Origin: Marsupella aquatica
Lineage: Eukaryota > Marchantiophyta
Direction of reading: 5' to 3'
Assembly: GCA_973895155.1 (NCBI GenBank)
Contig: OZ316892.1
Location: 14,322,001-14,386,000 of the forward strand
Length of the DNA: 64,000 nt
Shown here: piece after piece, positions 45,291 to 56,186 of the stretch
Position numbering within the stretch: the first letter of the stretch is position 1
Layout of the letters: every line of letters starts with the position of its first letter
Translations under genes and position numbers: made by a program
The notes under the pieces: generated by a model
What the model was told of the DNA's origin: nothing
Database searches by the model: none
The model's input: only the letters and a program-made list of their open reading frames with translations

Positions 45291-47165
45291 TCAGCCCCCA
45301 TGAAGTGTGGAAATGAAGACCACTGTGTCCTTCTCTTCCAATTCAGCTTCCACAGTTCCACAGAGCTCCCAGTCACAGTCATTAATAAGAACGAGCACAC
45401 CTGGCCTCCTGCACAAATGATCACAAGCGTTAAACCGTTAAATTATCATTCACTTATTTCGATTAGGGTATGGGTGATCAGATTAGTCTGCGATGCATTA
45501 GAGCTCTAGCAGCGGAAACAATGACAACGGTGATCCCTGACAGATAAAGACAACAATCCCGAGTAATACTTGTGGTGATTGTCCGAAGCCACAAAGGTTC
45601 GGTTGGACTCGGTGTAAAAGGTTTAGCACTGCCAGACGGTATGGCGAGATTCACCGAGATGATAAAAGCAAATTTTAATATTAAATTGAAGAGAACAATA
45701 CGTCCACACATCTCCACATGGGGCAAGAGTTTAAATGCATATCATTAAAACAAGTACGAGGAACATAACATAAAAGCTCTCCAGGTGACAAAATCTAGTA
45801 TCTATGTCCCAGCTCACGCTCTTGAGGAATCATTCTATTTGCCAACGCAAGATTTGGCAATCAAAGACGACGAATTACTGCAAAAACATGAGTGGAAGTA
45901 TTTTAAAACAGACCGGTGGTTCCAGATAACAACGCAGCCAATATGAGAAGCTCAAACCAGACAGAGAAGGCATTTGGCAGAGATAGCATGTGCCTAGGAA
46001 GCCTACAAATACATACATAAGACAGATGGGTCTGTGACTTACACTGATTTTTCTTTCAAAAACATCTCCGGCCTTTCTTTAAGGAGGTTATCACGAATCC
46101 ATAGAAGGAGAGCTTGCACCGTTATCTGAAATAGGTCACAAAATTGTCATTTGAAACTAAATAAAAGTAACACTTTGTTACTAACGACGTTCCTGCCTGA
46201 CAACACGGAGACACAAGTCAACTAAATTGAGCGATTGACACGGTCAATACCTTCAAAGTTTTCTGACAGGACCAAGAACGCTACACATTCATAGGCAGCG
46301 CACGGACGAGCTAAAATACTCATTTCCCCAAGTATTCATCGGAGAGGGTTTCTTCGTGGAGACACCTTGGTCTGTTCCTCCTAACTGACTTCCAACGGTT
46401 CACTTTATACTTCACCCATGTGTCACAAATGGGAGAGAGGAGTACCAACCTTGGTCTGGCCCTTCGTTGGGATTATATTGACCTCGTGAACCTTGACAGA
46501 TCCGAAGAGTAGCTCCAAGCCACCACTGCACAGGTATGTAACTCATGACAAATGTGAGTACTTGAGAATAGGAGCATAGAGTCTCGCCCTAATCTTCAAT
46601 ATGGCATATTAAGTCCACCGTACCAACTTGCCATAAGAAAAGCGAAATGAACGAAACACGTTCACAAACTCGATTAATACCGACCATACACTGGCGAGTG
46701 ACAGAAATCAACGTCATTCACAAGAATCACGACCTCCAGCCTTACAATATACTAGCCAATTTGGCAGAGCCGTGAGATAGGTGAAGCTAAGATTGATATG
46801 TTGGCTCAGAAAAAGTTGGAAAGATGTTGTTAATTGAGTATTCATACAAAAGGAATATGTAAAACAGGTTCTTCAACATACTGTTCCTCATACTGAAAGA
46901 GTTCCCGGATGTGTGGATATTCTATTCCCATTGGGATGTGATGGGCAATAATTGCTGCTCGAATGACAACTATTCAGAGGGATTGCGGTGCAGGGAGTAC
47001 AAAGTGACAAGACTTCAAACGGAAGAGAAGTATGTAAGAGTAAAATTACAAGCAACAAGCCAAAAGTCCACCAATCCACGGAAAACAAACAAGTAGATTC
47101 TCCTAGCTTGGAGAGGGATAATGTGTTATGCTGATAACTAACCCGAACTCAAGAGTGAGGTGCAT
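45291..47165 (-). CDS. URM1: URM1 ubiquitin-related modifier, four small exons
   Basis: Sulfur carrier for wobble-uridine 2-thiolation of cytosolic tRNAs and a protein modifier; the C-terminal glycine is thiocarboxylated by the MOCS3/Uba4 enzyme. Exons (minus): 47165-47143 (23 nt, MHLTLEF and two bases), 46525-46450, 46125-46043, 45408-45291. All junctions are GT-AG and phases fit (2, 0, 2), giving 99 aa against about 101 in Arabidopsis. Seen: [76 protein letters not shown], and the diagnostic C-terminus ISTLHGG. The gene has no long open frame because every exon is at most 118 nt. Exon assignment rests on homology and splice consensus; exon 1 is the least certain, though its donor (GG/GTTAGT) and phase are right. 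Confidence 0.95.
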
Positions 47166-50100
47166 CAGGCCCGCTTTGAAGCGTCTTCCCCTGCTACCGA
47201 AAGGTCCCCACCTTTCCTTCTCTCCTCTGAGAGCCGAAACTCCCTACCTTCCGTACTTGCAGCTCGCACTTCTTTCGACCCACAGTAATCTGTCGTTGAA
47301 ACAAGTAGACGAGAATCCGGTCACTCGTAATCACAACCCTAACTCGGTAATTCGAGTCGACGACAAAAGGTTTTTCCTAGACGCAACCCGCACCGCAACG
47401 CTAGAACGAAACGTAGTCCGATACCGCTCTAGCAAACAGCAGTGTGTGCCTCCACAAGAGGCAGCGGCAGAGGCAGAGGCAGAGGTCGATAATCTTCTCA
47501 GGATACGTAACCGAATTCGCTTCGAAGTGGCAGATAAAGCTCAAGACGTCAGGACTCGTTCCAGAATGCACTGAGCACTACTCTTTCCACCCTCTCTACC
47601 GTGCGTCCTGAGTTTCGCTGCCTCTCCGTTCATGGCCACCCTCGCTACTGGAAGATTCGCGTCGATCACAGACTGATCGTCTTCAATTAATTAGATTTGT
47701 GTCACTTGCTCGACAGAACGCACAAGTAAGTAGTGTAGTCCTTCAAGGTTCTGTCCCTTTATGGATCCTCAGCACTATTTCACTATTTGTCCAAGGATCT
47801 GTTCGATTGTAGCTTCTCACCACTAATTGGCTGACCTTTGGTTCACCACTAATCGGCTGACCTTCGGTTCGATATTATGGGTGTCGATGCAAGGGTGCAC
47901 TGTAGTGAATTATGGCCAAAGACATAAAACGTTTTTTATGCCCTGATAGAAAACCTTACGCAACCTAAAAAGGTGCCTCTAAGGGCTAGGTTCCATGGGC
48001 CAGGGGCAGGGAGTACTATCACTCCCTCTGAAACCCCCTGCCCCCCCCCCCAATACACCCTATGCCAATGTGTACATAGTATTTTAAATGTGTGAGTTTT
48101 TGACTTTAGAGCCAATAAAAATGCACCTTATTGTCACTATACATGGGCATGGGGTGCCCCTAGAGTTTAACAGGGAGTGTGAGGGAGAAAATCATACTCC
48201 GTACTACCCTACTTGTACATTCCTCATTCCCTGGAAAAGCTGTGATCTTATTGGCTCAAACATAATGACATGGAACCTTGCCCGTCTCTCACATACCATA
48301 CATACCCCTTTTGTAGGGGGGGGGGGGGCGTAGATTTTGGAATGCAGATTAGGAGGTGATTGGAATCACCTACCTGCAATTGTAATTGACTCTGGTATAG
48401 ACAAGCAGTTAGGATGTAGGAACAGGTAGGAGTAAAGTCAGGTAAAGGGAGCATGTCAGGTCTTTTCTCATGATCAAAGTTGGTGACTACATGGAAACGA
48501 GAAGGCAGAATGAGGAAAAGCAGAGATGAACCACTTTGCTGAATGCCCCCACTCCCCACCTGAATACCATTCGGCAGAAGTGATTGTTCTATCCTTAAAA
48601 TCTTCTGGTTCGACACTTCCTCTCTTGCTACCCTTTCCTAACCTTATCCAGCCCAATTCTTCTCCCAAGGAAGCTCCTTCACTTTTTGAGCCAACTATGT
48701 CATTTGGCATTTGGCTCCCATGCTGTATAACCTTGCATCGACCACAACTATTGAAGCTTGGGAAGACTAGCAAGGCCCTTATGCAAGGAGAGGATACACA
48801 ATTAAGAAACGGTTCAATGATGAAGCTTGGGCCTTAATTAACTCCCAAATTTGAGTGTTCAAAATAAATAAATGATTGAATTTTATTAAATTAAAAAATA
48901 ATAGTTATATGTCCAACCTGCTCAACATCCACCTTCATGTTTTCATTAAAAATTCTCCCATCAGCGACCGCATATCCTCCATTCTTTTCACTTACATTTT
49001 TCCAAGCAAATTCTTGGCAAAATTGATTGGGCCTGCAAGTGCATGATGGCCAGGGCATTCTTTCACCACTTGGCGCATTCACCTCCGACTTCCAGCAAGA
49101 ATTTTAACTTAAGCCTTCTAAGTTCACGGGGATACATCTTGCGATTCACTGTACACCTGCTCTGAAGGACGAAGAAGGCGGCACTTCCAAACGGCTTGAG
49201 GAAATTGAATGGACCACACTAAAAATGAAAAAACCACCACTTTCTCACTCCATCATCACGTTCTTCCCTCGGTTCTTCCCTAATTACGACTGGAAAACAT
49301 CACCCGCATCTGACCCTTGACCCATCCTTTTTCCGAAAGGCGATACACAAATCTTGAGTAGGCCCATGCCAACTTGTCGAAACCTTTTTTGGCCAAACTG
49401 TCATGTAAGTAAATTCATCGTGCAGGAAAGGTGCACGATAGAAATGGAATGACAAGTTGCTGAATTTGAAGATCATATGGAAGTACAATGTTTGAAGTCC
49501 ACCACTACAGTACCAGATTGAGCCTAGCCGAAACGGTAAGCAGAAACAGGGAGCTGGAAACGGTCCGCCAAAAGATTACTTGATCACAAAACTATCAGTA
49601 CTTAACCGGATGCGATCTACAACTATCCAACTTCTGGACTCTAGTGCCATGAAGATCGAAATTGAAAAATCCAGTAACATCCCAGTCAATTTGATGCCTC
49701 AGCCACCCATCTGCAAAGGACCCCGTAACGGCTACTCCCCCTCCTTAAACCAACCAAATCCGACCTGTCTTAAGGATTTTTTTCAACCAGAGGACGGTCT
49801 CCAGATGCCTTGAAAAGCAGTATCCAAAAATATGGCCATCGGCCTACTGTTCGTTTGTTCCTCGCCCCCTGATTTAGCCAGAATATGGTTTCCGTGTGCA
49901 CCTCTCTGTGAGTGCTGGATGAGTGTCACCAAAGGTGTCTAGTCCTGGCCTCTCAAGTGCTCCCTGTTTATAGACAAATAATATGCTAAGCACAAACCTT
50001 CTTCAAAGTTTCCTGCACATCCATCTTATTGCTTCAATATCGAGCCTAAAGCAAAGAACCGATTGACCCTGCTGGCAACATGCAAATGCCTTACATGGTG

Positions 50101-51358
50101 AAGAATCTCAACAAAGCTGCTACCAATGTCAAGAGTAGTTACGGATTCAATAAACAAGCGTGGACCGTCGACTGGGACAAGCTGCCAAATTAAATTTCTT
50201 CTTACCCTATCATCAAATCCAGACAATGCTACTGTCTTGGTTTCTTCGAGTACTCTTCCAACCAGGTGGAACGCCTGCTTAAGTGATGAGTTAAGCAAAA
50301 ATATCCCTAGCATTGATCATCCGTGTAATTTGTATGGGCGTGCCTCTCACTTTGTGTAGCAGTGACTTGAACTGAGTTGCAGCAAGTATCAAATTCACGC
50401 GGCAAGTGTAGCAAAGCAAAAATGTTCCAGTGAGAGGGTATCAAAAAGGGTGCTTATTGATGAGGTTCCTAAGTAAAAATATCTCCTTGGTATTGCAAGG
50501 AATTAGATGTAAGAGGTGAGTCGGTGAGTCGAGCACAAATCCATCCCCTCTTCTCAGGTTACCATTATCTTTTGATGCGCAAAAGATTTCCAGTCCCCAG
50601 ATGGTGTAACTCTAGTAGGAGCATGTCACCCCGCATTGTCATCAGGTGCCTGGTAAGATATCACCAGCATAAGTGAGCCAGAGTGAGAACGGTCAGACGT
50701 AGAATTCAGTATGGGCAATGCACAACAGCAGTGCGGACGGGTGTCAGCTCAAACACGATAACTTGCTTGCCGGGTTGCTCCTTCAAAGATAAATCTACAG
50801 ACACACTGGTGTCATCCTTTGTTTAAAGAAATGCAACACACAGAATATTTACAAAGGAGCGGGAAAACACCCATATCCTACCTTACCTGTACAAATGGCA
50901 CGCATTCTCATTATGAACATGCTCAGATGCATGATCTCAAAACGCTAGCTCATCTGCCCGAAGACGCCGTCCACCTTTCACTTGTCACTCCCACAGGACC
51001 TTTCTATCCAAGACGTCTTCCAGCAGAATTTGAGACAAAGTGTAGTTTGAAATTGAAGCCGAAGCTGGAAAGGGACAGCAGGTGATCCTGACACAAGGAC
51101 CCAACTAGCCTTTCGGTGGGCTTCGCGTATCATCACAGCAACATCGTAAGCTCAGCTAAGATCATACCTAACAGAGCAACCCAGTTGGCCACACCAATTC
51201 AGCTGCGCTGCATATTTCACAGCAAGGAGTTGAAAAGGTTGACCTTTACTTCCCCCAGGTGGTAATCCCTTGACGGAACATTTGAGGCGTGTGAGTGGCC
51301 TTGTAGCATGAATAGGTGCCGAGACGAGTAAGGAGGAATGGAAAAAGAATACACCTAA
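47166..51358. other. Intergenic, no gene recognised
   Basis: About 4.2 kb. A plus frame at 47128-47574 overlaps URM1 exon 1 in antisense and has biased composition. Minus frames at 50313-50026, 49488-49300 and 49082-48891 have moderate complexity. One possible exon has good splice signals (TTGCAG near 49033, AAAAAT/GTAAGT near 48997). I cannot assign any of them to a family, and they may be relics of a gene or element. A long C run (about 48042) and G run (about 48318) occur. Confidence 0.4.
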
Positions 51359-52705
51359 TTACGACAAATGAAACAATGGTGAATGAATGTCAGGGAGGGG
51401 GCAAGGACAGATAGGGTGTACAAGAGCAAGAAAGTCATCGTCATCCAAGGGCACAGGGCTGTTATCCTCGAGGTAGTCCGGGAAGGGTGCCTCAGGGTCG
51501 AGCGTGCTTCTCTTTGCGAAGTGGAAGTGTGAAAATTCCAAACCTACTTTGAATGTCGAGATCCGTTCTTTGAGTTGCCACAACAGAAATCTATCGTTTG
51601 GCACACGCATGGTGAAAGGCTCACCGAAATAGGATAGAAACTTTCCTGTTCGGTCGGGTAACATGTGCGAAAGACGCAAAGTGCGGACTGTGCTCCTAAC
51701 CTTCTGTGCAGGGATCTCTTCAGCTTTCAGATCTTCCAGCAAATCTCTAACTTTATCCTTGGCGCTGTAGATTCTGACGATTCTATGATCCGCGACACCC
51801 GTAATTTGGAGCCACCGAGTAGATGGAAGCCTGAGGCGCACCTTTAATTCTGCAATTACGTCCCCAACGGTGCCCTCAGTTGACATCCGCAAACTGCAGT
51901 TCCTAATCCTTGCAGTACTAAAGCCGCGGAATGAAATCCTCAACTCCTTCATTCTCCCATCCAAGTTGATGCTTCTCACAAGATCTACAAGAAGCAGAGG
52001 CTTCCTCACTGCTAAGTCCTCGAACCCTGGTCCGCTCACCATTTGCTTCATATTGCAGCCAATGAACTCCTTGGACTTCTCGAACAGAGACTCATCATAG
52101 AGCACGGCATGCTCCAGGATGTTCAACGCATTCTCAACCGTCAGCATGTCCCCCAACACTGGACTGCAAATCTTCGCCAATTGTGGTACCTCATACTTGT
52201 GACAAGCCGCTAGCACCTCCAGCCCAAACGTCTGTATGTCTTCTCGGCTCAAGGTCCCGGTGTAGAGCAGACGCAAGAACGCTCTGAAAGCTCCGGTGCT
52301 CATGTCCTCCACCTTCACCACCGAAGTCGTCTGCTCCAACATTTTATTTTGAAACATGGCTCTAAAAACTGGCGAGACGCTGGCTAGCATACACCGGTGC
52401 GCAGGAGTCCTGTCGTCATTCTCCGACTCGAATGTCACATCGGAGTGAAGGCCATCTTCCAGCATTTGCTCCACCGTCGACCGAAAATGGCCGGCGTCCA
52501 GTTGCTCCACAGTCAGATCTGCCTGCTTCCTCTTCTGGGTCACAGCTGAACAGACAGACGATGGTCCAGCGACCTGCCTCTCCATGTTGCTCCCAGCTTG
52601 TTGCCAAGCGCCGCGCAATCGTAGTGGCTTGCCAGGACCTCCCTGTCCTACTCTCCACGCCCCTCGGCTCGGCTCGGCCAACTTGATGTCCCACGAATAA
52701 CTCAT
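51359..52705 (-). CDS. BTB/POZ-BACK protein fused to USP7-type C-terminal ubiquitin-like module, intronless
   Basis: 448 aa, one frame. Seen: a low-complexity N-terminus; BTB/POZ at about 79-182 (VEQMLEDGLHSDVTFESEND, TPAHRCMLASVSPVFRAMF, VVKVEDMSTGAFRAFLRLLY); a BACK-like helical region at about 183-245 (LTVENALNILEHAVLYDESL); and from about 254 to 432 a region resembling the USP7_C2 domain of plant UBP12/UBP13 and animal USP7. There ELRISFRGFSTARIRNCSLR, STEGTVGDVIAELKVRL, HRIVRIYSAKDKV, LKAEEIPAQ and YFGEPFTMRVPNDRF line up in order with LRVLWVDRK-, TVGDLLNELK-, HKIYKIF-, LRAEEIPEE- and FGEPFFLVI-type segments. No Cys or His boxes of the USP protease are present. BTB-BACK proteins are usually CUL3 substrate adaptors; the USP7 tail normally activates the protease and binds partners. 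Role here (a CUL3 adaptor sharing UBP12/13 partners) is inference. Confidence 0.85.
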   Translation of the reverse strand: MSYSWDIKLAEPSRGAWRVGQGGPGKPLRLRGAWQQAGSNMERQVAGPSSVCSAVTQKRKQADLTVEQLDAGHFRSTVEQMLEDGLHSDVTFESENDDRTPAHRCMLASVSPVFRAMFQNKMLEQTTSVVKVEDMSTGAFRAFLRLLYTGTLSREDIQTFGLEVLAACHKYEVPQLAKICSPVLGDMLTVENALNILEHAVLYDESLFEKSKEFIGCNMKQMVSGPGFEDLAVRKPLLLVDLVRSINLDGRMKELRISFRGFSTARIRNCSLRMSTEGTVGDVIAELKVRLRLPSTRWLQITGVADHRIVRIYSAKDKVRDLLEDLKAEEIPAQKVRSTVRTLRLSHMLPDRTGKFLSYFGEPFTMRVPNDRFLLWQLKERISTFKVGLEFSHFHFAKRSTLDPEAPFPDYLEDNSPVPLDDDDFLALVHPICPCPLPDIHSPLFHLS

Positions 52706-53339
52706 ATATCATTCACTCCTTGCCCGATCCCACACCAAAGATCTGTATCGTTGCCGAAAACTGAGGATTAATGAGATTCACTTCAGTGACGACCGCTCAA
52801 AGATTGGAGTCACAAGCTCGTGTTTTCCGCCTCTCATCGGTGTCAACTCTTCCTTTCCACCAAAACTTCTCCCTTCGTCTCCCTTCCGCTCTCTACCCTG
52901 TATCCACAGGACGAGAACAAAATTGAGCGAGCCGATGAACGAATCAAACGAAAGCCGCAGAAAGTAAGTTCTACGATTCCGTCTTCTGTTCCACGCTTCT
53001 CTTATTCATGCCAATTCCTGTTCGCTGTCAGCAAGGCTTTACCGATTGCTTCAACATCCGTCTGCACAATCTGCTCAACCGGCAGCAAGAGTGTCCCCTA
53101 ATCAATTATTGTACGCGTTGCTGCTTGAGAGATGATGAATAATAACTCTCTCCGCTCTCTAGAGCAGTATAGGTACTACTAGTGTGCGTCACCTCGAAAG
53201 AAGCCGTGATTTCGACGTCCTCCATCCCCGTCTCCGTTTCTTTACCCCGCGGAGTCTTCTACACCGCACTTCCACTGTAGAGCACCGGACAGCCATATCT
53301 CCGTTACTCAGAGCGGAATAGGGTGCATTAAAGGAGCGT
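52706..53339. promoter_or_regulatory. Upstream region of the BTB-USP7C gene
   Basis: 5' flank without other coding signal; C/T-rich from 52830 to 53060. A minus frame overlapping the start (52712-52416) is an out-of-frame shadow. No specific element is assigned. Confidence 0.3.
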
Positions 53340-53600
53340 ATTGTAAGTTGCGAACTTTAGCCAAATTCCACCTGCCCAAAAAGCGTCTTTTGGTTAACAT
53401 TCCCTACATTTTTTGTATGCCATTCGTCACTTTCCCATCTAGTCATGGACCCCATTCACCAGAATCTAACGGTCATCTATAAATCTGATGGTCAAGATGT
53501 AATCGAGGAAAACACTGACAAAGAATTTTCCTAGCATCTCCCCCGTTAGAGCTGCCGACATTTGCCACACTGGCTAAAAATAAAAAACCTTAAAAAATAC
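53340..53600 (+). mobile_element. MITE-like repeat, copy 4
   Basis: About 260 bp: TTTAGCCAAATTCCACCTGCCC near the left, CACCAGAATCTAACGGTC and ATAAATCTGATGG in the middle, CCCCCGTTAGAGC, then ACATTTGCCACACTGGCTAAAAA and a short A/T tail. Matches copy 3 in inverted orientation end to end. Non-coding. Confidence 0.65.
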
Positions 53601-53945
53601 GCTGGCCAGAACCCAGATTCGACCAAGGACAAAAACATTACTATAGTATGGCGTCTCAAATATGGTGAATTTTCAAACGTGACCATGCCTGGGAGTGTTG
53701 TGGGTTGCAGCAGCAGGAAGGACTGGTAGGGCAACGAATGTGAGACCCAACCAGTCAGGCTTGAGAATAGTAAGAGGTCCCAATGTTCACAGGAAACGCA
53801 ATCTCCAAAAGTGTCACGATGCCACTCATATTTGACTACCCCAGTAGATGATGGCCTAGTTATGAACCATTGCGGTGTGCCCAAGTGCATCGTGGGCCAT
53901 CTGGAAGGTTCAACTTTTTCCGTATAGTTGAGACGCCATAGTATT

Positions 53946-54205
53946 ACCTAAATAAGTGCCCCATAAAGATGATAAGTCCAAAGAGTTCCACTCATAAAAC
54001 CTTGCTTATGGTAGTGTTGTGACACGCCCTAATAGGGCATGTCAAAGCAAGGCCATAACTCAATTATAATCAAGGGCATAAAGTGTATTTATGGCCAGGA
54101 CCAAAAAACAACAGGCCACCCAAATACATGCCCCATAAGAATGGTACTTTCAAAAAGTCACAGCTGTAAAACCTTGCTTATGGTGGTATTGTGACATGCC
54201 CTATT
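53946..54205. repeat. About 90-bp direct repeats with spacer
   Basis: Segments 53946-54033 and 54118-54205 share (A)A(T/A)TA(A/C)(G/A)TGCCCCATAA, GTCCAAAGAG-like and AAAACCTTGCTTATGGT(A/G)G, ending TTGTGACA(C/T)GCCCTA. Non-coding. Confidence 0.7.
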
Positions 54206-54370
54206 GTTCTTCTGTTTTTCCATCATATGGGTTCTCCATTCCTAGACAAGGCTACTTTTAGTGATTCACAAACAAAGGCTATCATAGACATTTACTTGAT
54301 GGCCCCAAATGAAAAGTATTACTTGATGGACCCCATGAGTGATCTAGACCATGTATCACCTCCTTTAAGG

Positions 54371-54786
54371 GAAAACTAACGCTTATTGGGCTTTTAAGTG
54401 TGCAGAAGCCCAGAAGGTTACATCAGACCCTTCTTGAACTCACTGAATTGACTGCTAGGGCTGCTATTGGCACTCATCCCACATAGCTTAGGTCCTTGCT
54501 GTTGGAGCCCTGTTCATCCAGTGTTGGGGCCCCCTTTGCCTGCGGGCAGTGCATTGTTCTCCTGTTGTGTTGCTTAGTTTTTATACTTTCTCCCCCCTTG
54601 GCCCTTCTTTAGGAGGTGACCTTGTGAACTGTTGGGGTGGTTTTTGGCGTGTTGTAGCTGTTTGAGGTGTGTGTGGCCCTCGGTGTGGTTGTTTTTTGCC
54701 TTGCTGGTCTTCGCTGCAGTGGCTTCTCTAATAAACATGTATATCACCCAACAAAAAAAAGGAAAACTATTGCTTATTGGGCTTTT
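54371..54786 (+). mobile_element. Short retro-insertion with poly-A and 25-bp target duplication
   Basis: A 366-bp insert (54396-54761) ends in an A8 tract and is flanked by 25-nt repeats starting GAAAACTA..GCTTATTGGG (54371-54395 and 54762-54786; two mismatches). The insert is T/G-rich like a LINE 3' UTR (TTTTTGCCTTGCTGGTCTTC near the end). No coding sequence recognised. Structure indicates LINE-machinery retrotransposition in plus orientation. Confidence 0.8.
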
Positions 54787-55077
54787 GATACTTTTCCAAT
54801 GTTATCAAAGGATACATGTTTCAACCCTTATGTCTCTTGACAGTAAAATGAAACTAAGTTCAAAAGCTTACTATCTTAGGCTTGAACAAGTTTAGAGAAG
54901 TCTATTGACTTAAAGTCTATTCAAATAAATAGACCTTAAATCAACTTACCCAAAACCTCATGAGGTTGGTTGGGAGAAGCTTTGGTTTGGGGGTCCATCA
55001 AGTGAAGGTCCCAAGGTTTTGCATCTCATAAAAAAAGTGATTGTTGATAAAGTAAGTGGGAGGTTAAAGAAAAAGTA

Positions 55078-56186
55078 CAGTATGTTAGGTATTTACTCAA
55101 GGTCTAGGGTTACGGCATGTAACCATAGTTAGGCTAACCGTAATCGGAGACGTGATTAGGTTAACTAGGATGCACACTATATGCCAAACAATGTTTGCTT
55201 GGATAAGGGGAACTGAGACACATTGTTACGGAGTCACTTGAGAGATGAGGAGAGCTTACATTGTGGAAACTTGGTATGGCCGATGGGCTTAGAGTTCAGT
55301 AAAGTTCTCAATGGCAAATGAAGAAACTCACTTGCCTTTTACAATAGCTCCCTCACGATTGCTGCTCGAACACACCAACTCACTTCAAGACGTAGAAGCT
55401 CACTGCCACAAGCTCATTGCCATAGCTCTTGGTCAATGGTGCGCAACATCTCCAGCTCCCTCACGACTGCCACAGGTTGATGGTCGATGGTGCGCAACAA
55501 CTCCTCTCTATTACCTGTTTCACAATGGAAGGAACTTGCTTGTGTAAGTGAGTGTGGGTGGGGGCCCCAAGGGACAATGGTTGGAGGGAAACGGCATGGG
55601 GCTAGTCAGACTCACAATGGGCAATGGAGGGAAATGGCACACATGAAACGGGCAAGGGAACGGACGGGATAATTTCAAACTTGTGAACCCAAGTCCAACC
55701 CTAAATAGTGAGTCCCCACTTATACCATTAAAAATTCTTGCCATGTCTCTAATGTATACATGGCTTGACAAAATATGTTGAGAATTTGTAAGGGTGCCAC
55801 GTGTACCAATCATATAGTGACACGTGTTCTTTGCATAATCTGACACAAGGATGCCCTAACTTCTTTGTATGCCTTCCGTTTACAAATTAATCAAAAATAC
55901 TAATATCCCTATTGTTCTTAAAAGCCATCAAACATATAAAGTTGACCCTATTGTTCTTACACAAATCTTCTTAAGTCTTTCTTAAAACCTAATTAACGGA
56001 CCCTATACTTCGTCGCACGTGATATGTGATTTTCGCGAGTGAGACCCCCGAATAAAGTTGAACTCTTGTGTATTCCCCTGGACATAGCCTCGAGGAGGCG
56101 AACCACGTATCTTTTGTGTCGACTACTTGCGCGTTGGATGTGTCATGTGCTTACCGTTGCAATTGTCGTCTATGCTAAACACAATA
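55078..56186 (-). mobile_element. Solo LTR, family 1, copy 4, split by a nested insertion
   Basis: Outer element 55083-56181 starts TGTTAGG and ends GCTAAACA on the plus strand, flanked by CAGTA (55078-55082) and CAATA (56182-56186). LTR sequence is present at 55083-55306 (CTTGGTATGGCCGATGGGC, AGAGTTCAGTAAAGTT) and resumes at about 56052 (ATAAAGTTGAACTCTTGTG, GAACCACGTATCTTTTGTG). About 745 bp of unrelated sequence lies between. Confidence 0.82.
55307..56051. mobile_element. Nested insertion of about 745 bp in LTR copy 4
   Basis: Flanked by GTAAAGTT (55299-55306) and ATAAAGTT (56052-56059), a probable 8-bp duplication with one change. Contains a local repeat TGCGCAACA(T/A)CTCC, a GTGACACGTGT palindrome and no convincing protein. 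Terminal inverted repeats were not seen, so the class is open. Confidence 0.55.

Noticed and set aside
47128-47574. Plus-strand ORF of 148 aa
   Set aside because: It overlaps URM1 exon 1 in antisense, is Arg/Ala-biased, and has no recognisable domain; a divergent gene is possible but unsupported.
50026-50313. Minus-strand ORF of 95 aa (SLKQAFHLVGRVLEETKTVA...)
   Set aside because: Reasonable complexity, but I could not place it in a family or link it to flanking exons; kept out of the gene list.
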